Assembly (NCBI GenBank): GCA_022702545.1
Contig: JAHRBC010000008.1
Coordinates: 186,001 to 250,000, forward strand
Source: Phycomyces nitens
Lineage: Eukaryota > Mucoromycota > Mucoromycetes > Mucorales > Phycomycetaceae
Reading direction: 5' to 3'
Length of the DNA stretch: 64,000 nt
This document shows positions 12,286 to 23,200 of this stretch, piece by piece; the first letter of the stretch is position 1, and every line of letters starts with the position of its first letter. Under the pieces are notes generated by a model. The model saw only the letters and a list, made by a program, of their open reading frames with translations, did not search any database and was not told where the DNA came from. The position numbers were made by a program, and so were the translations under genes.

Positions 12286-15200
12286 ATGTCTTCTGCTTCC
12301 CAAAACAACACTGCCTGTTACTGTAACAAATGCAATGGTAACCAACACTACAAAAGTCTAAGAGTATTATGTAGATAAAACTTATAAAATAAGCTACTTA
12401 ATTGTATAGTTTTACTATGCTTTTGGTAATATATAATCGTGATCTGTAGTAGACTAAAAAGATATGGGAGTGAACTGAATCATCCTACCTACTGGTGTAC
12501 AAGAATCCAATGTAGAATATTTAAATGCCCTCAAACAGTGCAAAACTTAAATATACATTGTAGCCACAATATATTCCTAGTCGATCTACCCTTTTTTGCA
12601 TTGTATTTTACGATACACAGACAGTTTGTGTCAGGGGAGATTGACCACTTACAAACAACCAGTTTTATCTTTCATTATATTTTATAGTGGGTTTTATAAT
12701 ATGTTTTAACAGTCCATCAAGGATGATTGTAGACTATTGCAAGGTAATTGTAGTTATTCTATGCAAACAAGCCTCTCTGGTTTATTGTTTTTTTGGAGCA
12801 ATAGATTCTGAAAATTTTTATTTTTTGTTTTATTTGATAAAAAATACATTTGCGCTATATATTCTAGTCTCTAGATTATTTCTTTGGTATATCTATTCTA
12901 CCAATCGATATTTCTTGGTCAGCACCATCAACTGGTTCTTAATAGAGCCAGGATACTTACCTAGCTGAGAGAAAGCCAATACTGTCTAAAAGTAAAAGAG
13001 AAGATTGTTAGTAAATTATTTTTATATAAATCATTCATTCTTATACTTACATTTTTAATATAATAAATAAAACATTTGATAGACTCTCTGTAATATACCA
13101 ACAAATGATTATTGTCTAATAGATATATATTAATATTTGTAGATAAACAATATGTAATACTAAAATATTAGTTTACTTACAAGATATAGCCATTGGAATG
13201 GCCAGATAATTTCAATCGGGAATCAATATAAGAGCATAGCAAGATGTCTGTTATAGATGTTATTAAAGAGGACATATTTATAATATAAAAGGTTTACCAG
13301 AATATTATATTGAGATAGATAGAAAAATAGAATTTGTGACTATATATAAAAGAGTGATTTGGTTAATAAAGAATAGCTTTAGCATAATATGATCTTACCT
13401 TTGGATATACAGCCAAGTGCAATAGAGAGCCCCATAATATATTTATAAGCAGTTACCTATGAATAATAAAATAGATTGAGTAAAAAATATATTCACAAGA
13501 GAAAGAAAAGAATTAATTACCAGAGTATTTTGCGGTAATATTTAGGCACAAAGGAATATAAAAAATAAAAAGGAAAAACAAATACTTTGTATTAAAAGGC
13601 TGTTTGACCCTGATAAAATGCGGGAAATAAAAATGATAATCCAAAAGAATATGCCTGCCGTCATTTTCATATCTTTGTAATTTATAGTTTATTAGGTTGA
13701 AAAAGATGTCTAGATATAGAACAAGAGTGTACACAATGCTGTTAAATAATAATAAAACTATAAGACAATTCATTATCTTCAGTCAACTTATTTACTTGCA
13801 AGCATACTGGTCATATTTCTCTTCCTTCTTATGAGAATAAACATGATAATAATTGATTTGTTTATTATTTCTACTCCAATTAATTTAATGATATAGTTAC
13901 AAGAAGTAGAAATAAATCACAAACAAATATGACATCTAAAAGGCTCTACTTTATTATTCTATCCAATAGAACATATTGAATAATATAATCGCCATCAAAA
14001 ATAAAAAAGTTTATTATGTTTAACTTCAGTCTACTAATGGTAAGATAATATAGTAGTTTGTTATGAATGAAACCACTCAATTTTTGTAGTGCAAGAAGGG
14101 TTCTCTATGGTATCCAGACGCAATTATCAGCGTCATGCCAAAAGAGCAAGAATTGAAGAGGCTGGACGAACTGAGAGTAGTATGTATTAATTTTATATTT
14201 ACTGCACAATAATAACCATTATTCTTTAATTGAACCTCAGGCACACAAAGTGTCATTATGGATGTTGATGTTGAGGGTAAAAAATATTTATTTGAAAACC
14301 AGTTTAAGGGCAATAAACTAATCTATTCCATATTTGTAGCAATCCCGATGTTTGAATCTGAATCCATGGAAACAATGGGCGGTCAGGCCAACCTACCTTT
14401 TTGGATTCCGTCCCGATGTCTGACGATGATTTGGTTGACAATGAGGTCAATTGCGATGACACCGAGATTGTCAATGACAGCAACAATGGCGACAATGTGG
14501 AGAGTGATGTCGAGGAGATTGATGTTGAGGAGTTCAACGGCGAAGGTCAGTATTGAATAACTATCATAAAGAAGCATGCCAAAATTGAGTGTTAATAATT
14601 TTCCTTTTTTAAAACAGAACCCTTTGGTGCTCCTGGTATGCCCGAAAATCCAGTGCACAGGGCCATTGCCATTTTCATTGTTCTTTTTGCATCCCGTTAT
14701 GCAGTCAACAAGGGCGCCGTTGTATTGATCCAGTTTGTCAATGAGCTCTTGACAGTCTACGGACAAGACTTTCAGCTCCCAACAAGTCTTGCTGGTCTTC
14801 AGAAGATGACGGGTTTTAGTGATATCACCAAAGATATCAAACGATTCGTGTCATGTCCAGATTGTCATCAAATATACGAAGAATCTATTTCCGTTCCCCC
14901 TCTCTGCAGCTCTGTGAAAATAGGCGCAAATATAACTTGTAACTGTGAGCTGACAAAGAAGTCGACGTCTGGTGCCATGGTGCCAAAGAAAATCTTTGTG
15001 TATCAGTCCATCAAAGATGCACTCAAGGTTCTCTTTCTTCGTCCTGGTTTCGAGCAGAAGATCGGCGTCTGGAACGACGAGCTGAAGGTGACAGACACCA
15101 TGTGCGACATTTACGATGGCAAGATGTGGAAGGAGTTGAAAGACAGTGATGGTCTTTCATTTGTTGCCCGCCCTCGTTCTCTTCTGTTGACTCTAAACAT

Positions 15201-17130
15201 CAACTGGTTTCAGCCGTTCGATGGTGTAACACACTCCTCTGGTGCTATATATTTGGCAATCAACAACTTGCCCAGAGATGAAAGATTCAAACCAGAGAAC
15301 GTCGTCTTGGTTGGGTTAATGCCTGGACCAAAGGAACCCAAATCTTATGAGATCAACAACTATCTCAAGCCGTTGGTGGATGACCTTGAGCAGTTGTACG
15401 TTGGAATGACGATTCCAACCTTTGAATGTGGATCTGGAACAACTGTCCGTGCTGCGCTCCTTATGGTGGCATGTGATATTCCAGCAGCCAGAAAAACAAG
15501 CGGATTTACGTCCCACAATAGCACTAACGCCTGCTACAAATGCAGCCGTCAATTCAGTCGTCTTGCTGGGACAAGCAGTGTGGATTTCCGTGGTTTCGAC
15601 TATTCGCAGTGGTCTATTCGTAATGGTGTGGAAAACAGGGTGCATGCTGAGGAGTGGAAGAGTGCAAGTACGCCCTCAGAAAGGCATCAGCTGGAGGTCG
15701 AAAATGGTGTTCGATGGTCGCAGTTGCATCGCCTTGGATACTTTGATCTAGTACGTGGAACGATCATTGATCCCATGCACAACTTATTCTTGGGTACGGC
15801 GAAGAGGATGGTGGACAAGTGGATCGCTGGTGGCGATATTAATAATGGACAACTTAATGACATGGAGCAAATCGCCAAGACAATGATCCTGCCAGCTTCA
15901 TACACTTCATTAACAGCGAAAATTGGAAAGGGATTTTCATTTATGAAAGCTGACGAATGGAAGTCCTGGGTGCTGGTGTACTCTCCCGTCTTGTTGAAAG
16001 ATGTTCTCAATGATGACAAGTTCAGAAACTGGATGGACTTTGTCGATGCCTGCCGTCTCCTTGTAAAGCCATCCCTATCATTTGAAGAACTTGACGATGC
16101 CCATGACTACCTTGAAAAATTCTGTCAAAAGTGTGAGCGTCTTTACCCTCCTAGTGTCCTCACCTGCAATATGCATCTGCACCTCCATCTTCGCGAGACC
16201 ATTCATGATTTTGGACCAGTGTATGGCTATTGGCTCTTTGGGTTCGAGCGATACAACGGTTTGCTAAAGAACGTGAGCACTAACAGAAAGGATAGTTTTG
16301 AGGCAACTTACATGAGGAATTTCGTAGAAGAAGCATACAAGGCCGATTATGTGCAAGCAGTCCTTGGATACTCCAGTAAGATCCCATTCTCTTCTGTCTT
16401 TGCCAAGCTCGTATCTACACCCACACTTCCAGCCACAACTTCGCCAATCAATCATCCTCAGTTCAACTTGCAAGATTTTGTAAATGCTTCTCTGACCACA
16501 ATGGATTCTGCAAAGGGTAACGAGCCTCTTCCTCCTTCGGCTTTTCCTCTGCAAGTTGGAATGAAAACATTAATTGGTGATATCGATTATCCACATTTGC
16601 TGGATTATTATAAGCATGCTTATGACCTTCCCAGTCTTACCAGCTATCAGCACGCCTTCTCCCCGTTTTCCTTTGTTGATAACGAGATCACAAAGTTGAA
16701 GTCCATCAACTTACTTGGCCAAGTATATCGCGGTTCAAACAGACAAGGAAATGGAGGGTCGTTTATACAAGCACTGTTTGTTGGCAGCAATGAGGACGTT
16801 GTAAATGCATATACAGGCCAGATTCAGTATCTCTTTACACACAAGTTCGTGCCACCACCAGTTGATGATCTCCACCCGACTCGCATGGTTCATGACAATC
16901 AACATGTTTTCGCATTTGTTAAATGGTTTGTCACAACCTGTGATAGAACGCGAGAGAATGAAGGTGTTGAGGTGTATCTCCCAAGGCATTCTCCAGATGA
17001 CTTGAACAGTATTCTTCCAGTGCATAGGATTTTGTTAGAAGTTGCCATTGGACAGCAAATCACTCGAACTAATAGGAAAACAATGCTTGTCATCCCTCTT
17101 CCCAAAAAATCTGCGCCTAATATAAAATAA
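12286..17130 (+). CDS. CACTA (Tnp2-type) transposase of CACTA-3, 950 aa once CACTA-5 is discounted
   Basis: Exon 1 is 12286-12345 joined across CACTA-5 to 14095-14179, restoring CYCNKCNGNQEGFSMVS...QRHAKRA. Then come 14241-14276, 14387-14545 (acidic) and 14618-17130. The sum is 2853 nt, open. Core motifs: NWFQPFDG (N instead of the first D of DWF), CDIPAARKTSGFTSH, DPMHNLFLGTAKRMVDKW, FGFERYNG. The candidate first catalytic D is therefore N here, unless the D is the one in FDG. It also has TSGF where the sisters have TCGF. A GT at 12338 and an AG at 14095 could let CACTA-5 be spliced out in frame. Exon boundaries are my inference. Confidence 0.8.
12346..14091. mobile_element. CACTA-5, 1.75-kb non-autonomous CACTA in transposase exon 1
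   Basis: Ends are CACTACAAAAGTC... and ...ATTTTTGTAGTG, giving a 10-bp perfect terminal inverted repeat CACTACAAAA. The 3-bp duplication CAA is at 12343-12345 and 14092-14094. The degraded relic at about 59345-59425 runs straight from the CYCN segment into the VSR..QRHA segment without this insert, so it serves as an empty site. There is no transposase. AT-rich open frames occur on both strands (12687-12968 plus, 13513-13773 minus), with scattered splice-like sites on the minus strand. I recognise no product. Confidence 0.88.
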
Positions 17131-17249
17131 AAAATATCTTCTTCTTTTAAAGATAACCAAAATTAAGGCACCAAAAAATATACTTTATATATATTGACGG
17201 TATTACGTTCTTGGGGAAGTGGGTGAGAAAATATAAACAACAACTTTAT

Positions 17250-18421
17250 TTATACATCGTTTCTAAAAGCCCACTGTGGGAGGCGGGAAACCACGTCATT
17301 TGGGGCCGCTGAGTTTGACACACTCTTAAAAACCCGAGGCAAGAATTGATGGGAATGCAAACCCATTCCATCAAGGACATGAGAGTCAACAATAGTGATG
17401 AGTCTATTAAACTGAAATACAAGTATTAATATTTTATATAACAATTCAGACACGTAACCCAGTTATTGCCTTATTATTATTTACCTCATCACTTCTCCAT
17501 CCTGGGCGAACAGTACGGATGACACGTTTGGTACCACTTTCAGATGTCTCTATGTCAGATTCACCCTCGGACATTGCCTCCTTTATTATCATGTTGGCAC
17601 AATCTTTGCCCATCATCTCATTGATTGTGTCCTCATTGTCAAGGTAAGCATTCAAGCGCCGAGAAAGGCTCTAAAATTCTCAGTTAATACTGCTTCTTTG
17701 ATATTAAATATTTATTAGTTATTTAAAGTATATCTTACCTCGCCTGCACGGTTTGCCCTTCTTGAACGAGTGTTCACGGCAGCTTTCTCCGAAGAAGACT
17801 TCTTGTCTCTGGAACTTTGGCTCCTGAAGTTGGTGTGAAGATTCTTGTACAGATCGCTTCTCCTCATTCCCTTGCTCTCAAACTTGGGCTCCAAGTAGTT
17901 GAGGATCCTAACAACTAACTCCTTGTTTGGACTTTGGTTGAAAGGAACGTTTGTATTCCACTTTGGCTTATTATTGTTTGCCAACATCTCTGCAGCTATT
18001 CTCGACGAAAACTTTGGCTTCCACATAAATTTGCGAATTGCCGTCTGACACAGTATATGAGATAATGAATTGATAACATACTATATAATTTGCTACTTAC
18101 ATAGACATCGTTGTTTGTCTGCTTGGTTGGCACAACTGGTAGAAGAGCAACAGGTGCAACAGGAATGGCAGGAGAGTTGACAAGAGCAGTGTTATGGGCA
18201 CTACCCAATGCACCGATTGCTCTAATGGCTGAAGCATTACCAGCCACAACAACGTTGAGTTGAGCCTTTACAGACCCCACTTGCACTTCGACGTTTGTCA
18301 TTTTGCCTTCCATCTCGGAAAGCTTTGCCATAATCTGTTCCATGTCAGGAGCAGGAGCAGGAGCAGGAGCAGGACCAGCAGGAGTGGGACGAGGAGCAAT
18401 TGTTCTTCTTTGGTTAACCAT
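17250..18421 (-). CDS. CACTA accessory protein of CACTA-3, 324 aa, four exons, intact
   Basis: Exons 18421-18101, 18044-17739, 17670-17485 and 17411-17250 (107, 102, 62 and 54 codons, all phase 0) are open with GT-AG introns. The N-terminus is Pro/Ala-rich (PTPAGPAPAPAPAP). A likely coiled coil MEQIMAKLSEMEGKMTNVEVQ follows at about residues 27-50. Exon 2 is basic towards its end (SSRDKKSSSEK..RSRRANR). Exon 3 is acidic (SEGESDIETSES) and ends RPGWRSDE. Homologues sit at the same place and orientation in CACTA-1 and CACTA-2. I recognise no known domain. A coiled coil plus basic patch suggests a self-associating DNA-binding partner of the transposase, but that is inference. It is convergent with the transposase, 119 bp apart. 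Confidence 0.78.
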
Positions 18422-18851
18422 TTTCTAGAATATGGTAAAGTATATTTCGATTATAATTATTAGTTTTTGTTCAATTGAAATAAAAATAAATACCATATAC
18501 ATACAAAAACTGTTTGGGTGAGTGAGTGAGTAAGTGTGTGTGTGTGTGTGTGTAAAGGTAAGAGAGGTTGAATATCAAAAAGGTCATTATATATAGGCAT
18601 TTTGAATGACTATAAAGATGTTCCTCTATTGTCTTGAAGCACTGAGATGCAAATCGGCCTTGATATTGTTTTTGGGCTCAATCCATCATGCTTTCCGCAG
18701 CATGCTTCAAAGGTGAAAATTTTTTCAGACTCTCTCCTTTTTTTGGTTCCCTTTATTTTTCCTTTTCCTTGCTTTTTTGATATTGGCGCCTTTCTCTGGT
18801 AAGACATTTTTTATACCTCTTTATACACACAAATTAATCTCTTTTTCATAG
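18422..18851. other. Divergent intergenic region between accessory and third gene
   Basis: It includes a short GT/GA dinucleotide-rich tract at about 18515-18555 and a T-rich run. It is presumably the bidirectional promoter for the accessory gene (minus) and the candidate gene at 18852 (plus). A donor-like AAAG|GTGAAA near 18711 suggests an untranslated 5' exon. Confidence 0.4.
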
Positions 18852-19361
18852 ATGTGCGCTCCCATTGCAACTCATCCTTTCCACAATGGCCATCTAGACA
18901 AATACTCACTGGCCGCATTCACTGGTATCATCATCTTGATAAAAATTATTTTCACTTTCTCTCTTAGATTGGCCAAACAACTTATGTAAAGATGTCATCG
19001 GCACCAGGTAAAAAATTTTCTTTCAATCATACTTGTTCCCTCTCTGACTCTATTCCATTGTAGACTGCCCTTTCTATTCACGCCATCGGCCTCCTCCATC
19101 ATTCGTGATTGTAATCATAAAGGTAATATTCTTTATAAATCTCTTTTGCTTATCCAAAATATTATTCAGACTATTTATTAATAATTATTATTATGTGCTT
19201 TATAGACTCACTTGGTCTTCCTTTGCACACCATACCCCCTACTTTGATAACCCATTCGGCTCCTGGTATGTAAATTAAATATATCATCACTCTGTTCACC
19301 CATATTAATTTTTATTCCCTTTTTTATAGTAAAACCCGCCACACAGCCCATCCAGCCTTAA
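18852..19361 (+). CDS. Candidate third gene of CACTA-3, 87 aa, five exons
   Basis: Exons 18852-18924, 18968-19007, 19064-19122, 19206-19265 and 19330-19361 have good GT-AG borders (ATAG/GTATCA, TTAG/GTAAAA, GTAG/GTAATA, TATAG/GTATGT, TATAG). They join into one 264-nt frame from ATG to TAA with no stop although phases change at each junction. The exons are C-rich and the introns T-rich. A further exon pair follows (to about 19522). I recognise no domain; the product is rich in P, T, L and H. The corresponding regions of CACTA-1 and CACTA-2 have similar exon chains but no recognisably similar peptide. A non-coding spliced RNA is the alternative. Confidence 0.4.
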
Positions 19362-19870
19362 AATTCAAGTCCCCTTTGCGCACTCTTGCCCATCTCTTGC
19401 AATGTAAGTATCTTTTGACACACAAAAATTTTCTCTTTGTACCCCATATCAATAACACTTCTTTATCTTTTACAGAACACTCCCGCAGCCCAAAAAATCA
19501 CTGGATATTCATATTTTTGCAGGTATTTTTTATGTAGAAAAATATTCCATCCAAATAGCAGCAGGCAACCGGGTAGAAACGGCTAGGCCATAGGAATAGG
19601 CGTAATAGTAGACCCTAAACCTAGAAACATTCTATTCTTTCTAATAAAAATAAAAACGTAAAACATTAACAATCAATTATAAACGGGAAATCAAATAATG
19701 GGTGATATATTATTGGTCAAGAAGAATAAAGAAGATTAAATACTACACTATGAGGATGAAAAAAGTGTAGTAAAGATGTAAAATACTACAGTGTTATTCT
19801 CTCAAAATAGATTCTTTCAAAACGGAACCGCACATTTAAATGCTTAATCCCCCCATAACCTAATTAGATA
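19362..19870. other. CACTA-3 right arm up to the Gyp-A insertion
   Basis: It holds one more exon-like segment (19477-19522, between TTTTACAG and GCAG|GTATTT), then AT-rich DNA without genes. The Gyp-A target duplication AGATA is 19866-19870. Confidence 0.5.
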
Positions 19871-20211
19871 TGTGATATTTGTAGTAGAAATTGGGACGGT
19901 GGATACTTTGAGACTCTTTATTGTGGTTTAGAAAAAGTTAAAGTATATCCAGTTATTGATTTAAGAAGTATGTTAACTTAGTATTTATAATTATTCTTAT
20001 AATTCTTATCAGCTTGGATATTCATTATCATAATAGCTGTGTTATCAGTTAATAGGTATTTTGGGACTTTGTCCCACAATAGATTGGGTATGGTATTTTC
20101 ATATTTGGATAAGGATTTCTGGATGGTATAGTTTGTCTTGATTTTAGATAATCCAGCTATCTGGGTTTATATATCACTTTTCTCTGATATACCATTATGC
20201 CAAATACAACA
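19871..20211 (-). repeat. Gyp-A 3' LTR
   Basis: 341 bp, TG...CA on the plus strand (TGTGATATTTG to AAATACAACA), identical by eye to 25007-25347 and to the solo copy at 39833-40173. Confidence 0.97.
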
Positions 20212-23200
20212 TTACCCCCCTCCAGACTTGACTTTAGTTAAGCGCTTGCTTTGGCGCCTATTATCATAGTTCTTCTTGGCAATGGAGTTTGTTTTGTTTT
20301 GTGCACTGAGAATCTTGGTCTGGTCCTTTCTTGGACGTCCTCTTGGTCTTTTTACTACAAGCTCATTCGTGATATTCTGTTTGTCTCTGCGTACCCAATA
20401 TTCTTGGATTGTTTGGAGATCTGTGAACTTATCCGGTGTGATCCAGGAATCTTCTTCTGGTCCGTATCCTTTCCATCTCACTAGAAACTCACGCTTGCCA
20501 GCGTTGCCTCTGTGATTGATGATTGCCTGTACTTCAAACAGTTCGTCTTCGAGTATTGCCTCGTCCATCGATATCAATTTCAAATCCGATGGTGGGTAAT
20601 CTCTAGGCAAGAGTGCTCCTGTCTCATCTTGTAATACATATGAGCCTCCTTTGGTTTGACGGATTACTGTGTATGGTCCTTGATATGCTGGAGCTAATTT
20701 GCTGCTTCTTGTAGGTAGTTTGATCATTACATAACTACCATTGTCAATTCTTGCGATTCGATGCGTGCTATCAAACTTTTCTTTTTGTATGGCCGTAATT
20801 CGATCGGTTCTGTCTTTAATGGCTGGAAACACAACTTCTGCCATATGATCGATACGTTTGATAAGTTCGTCATAGGTCATTGGTTTCGATGGTGTAGATT
20901 TGAGATCTCTATAGTCCTCAAAAGCGTTCATTTGTCTAGCAAACATCAGTGAAAATGGAGCAGTATTTAACCTTTTTGACATCTTATTATTGATTGCCAA
21001 TTGTACAGCTGGGAGATAATAGTCCCAATCTTTTCCAGTTCCTGCTACCATCTTTCTGATGACTTGCATAGATGTCTGTACCCATCTCTCTGCTAGGCCA
21101 TTTGCTCTAGGGTGGTATGGTGTTACAAGTCTATGATCGACTCCTGTATTCTGTAGTAATTTCTTCATCAGTTCATTCTTGAACTCTGTGCCATTATCAG
21201 ATTGTATGATTCGTGGAAACCCGAAATCACCAAATATCTGTACTAGTGTTTTGACAATAGTGTCCGATTGTTTGTTCGGAATTGCTCTTAATAAGCAGAA
21301 GCGTGTGCAAACGTCTACCATTACAAATAGGTATACATTACTCTCTGTCGTAGGATGTAATGGGCCAGCTAGGTCGATTGCCCAGTGGTCTCCTGGTACA
21401 TATGCATGGATAGGTCTTAGAGGATTATAGCCTTTCTTAGTGATATTATATTTCTGACAAGACGGACATTCCTTTACACATTCAAGTGCATCTTGGATCA
21501 TATTTGCCCAATGTATACCATTCTTGTGATTCAATTCTACTATGTGTTCTGCACCAAAGTGTCCAAAGAGATGCGCTTTCATTAATATATCTTTGCGCTC
21601 TTCTTCTGGAGGTGTCATATAGTCTATGGTATCACTCTTTGTCTTGACCGTAAATACTCTTTGGTCCTTTGGTTTAGATGTGTACTCAATTTGTTCAAAC
21701 TTCGGATTCTGCTGAGCCTCTATTTTGTCTTGAGATGGCTTCAGTGCCTCATTACCCCCCTCCAGACTATTTTCCGGGGAGAATAGACGAGATAAATAAT
21801 CCGGTAACTTGTTGCTGATGCCAGGTATGTGTACCACATCATAATTATAATCAAGTAATGTATCCATCCACTGGATCATCATGGGGTTCGCCACCTTTTG
21901 CGTGTGGATATATGTCAAAGCCTTGTGGTCAGTGTACAATGTGAATTTCTGTCCCCATAAGAATTTGTGGAATTTCTTAAGTGCGAATACCATGGCTAGT
22001 AGCTCACGTTTCGTCGTAGAATAATTACGTTCTGATTTTGATAAAGCTCTGGCCATAAATCCAATGTACTTCTTTTGGTCATTGATATTTTGATACAGAG
22101 TAGCACCAATTCCTAGATTGGAAGCATCAGTGGCAACAAAGAATGGTTGAGATAAGTCAGGAAAGTGCAATATGGGGTTTGTTTGCAAAATGGCTTTAAG
22201 CTGCTCGAAACTCCGTTGGTGATCATTATTCCAAATCTTGGATAAGCTACCAGCGTTTCTGAGAGCATCCAGTGGCGCAGTAATGTGGGCTGCCACTGGT
22301 ATGTATTCACGGAAATAATTGATGACTCCTAGAAAGCTCTGGATGTCTTTTCCTGTCTTTGGTATAGGCCATTGCAGCACATTCGTGATCTTTCTTTGGT
22401 CAATTCGACTGCCTTGTGCGTCGACTGAGAATCCCAGTAAGTAGACTGACTTCTGGGCAAAATGACATTTGTTGGGGTTCAAAATTAGATTGACCTCCGT
22501 CAATTTGTTGATAGCTTGACAAACATGATGGGTATGTTCCTCTAGATTCTTGGAGAAAATGACGATGTCATCCACAAACGTTTGTATAAAAGGCATGTCC
22601 TGGAATATCAAAGACATGACTCTTTGGAACTTTGATGATAAGGGCTTGAGTCCAAAAGGACATCCCTGAAACATATACTGCAGATTATTGTGCGTAAATG
22701 TCGTTTTATGTTGATCCTCTTTGTGTATTTGGAAGCGATGGAAGGCGCTTTTTAAATCAAGTGTAGAAAATACACTTGCTCCTGCTAGAGTATCGAAGAT
22801 CTCTCGGATTAATGGCAAAGGGTATCGGTCATCAGGAAGCAATTTATTAATGTGCCGAGGATCAAGGCATGGTTTCTTGCCCGTCTTGTTTCCTTGTGCA
22901 TCTTTTTTGTCAGCCAGAGTCAGTGGACTGTTCCATGCTGAGTTTACTGTCGATTTCACAATAGTTCCTTCTTTCAGCCAGTTATTAACGGCCTCATCTA
23001 TGATGGGTCTTAATGCATAGGGAATAGGATATTGTCTTTGGTACGTAGTCGCAGCTTCTGGTGTGTGCAATGCCACCACCGATTCAGGTACTGTACAAAA
23101 CGAATCTTTTGGTATTGCTTCATTAGCCTTAATATATGGTGTGACTGCTGAGAAAAACTTTGCTCTTTCAGCCTCTGTGCCGTAGGGTGCATTGTTTGGC

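Noticed and set aside
12338..14095. An ordinary 1.76-kb first intron in the CACTA-3 transposase
   Set aside because: The segment has CACTACAAAA inverted ends and a CAA duplication, and it is missing from the relic at 59.4 kb. Splicing may still occur but the DNA is a transposon.
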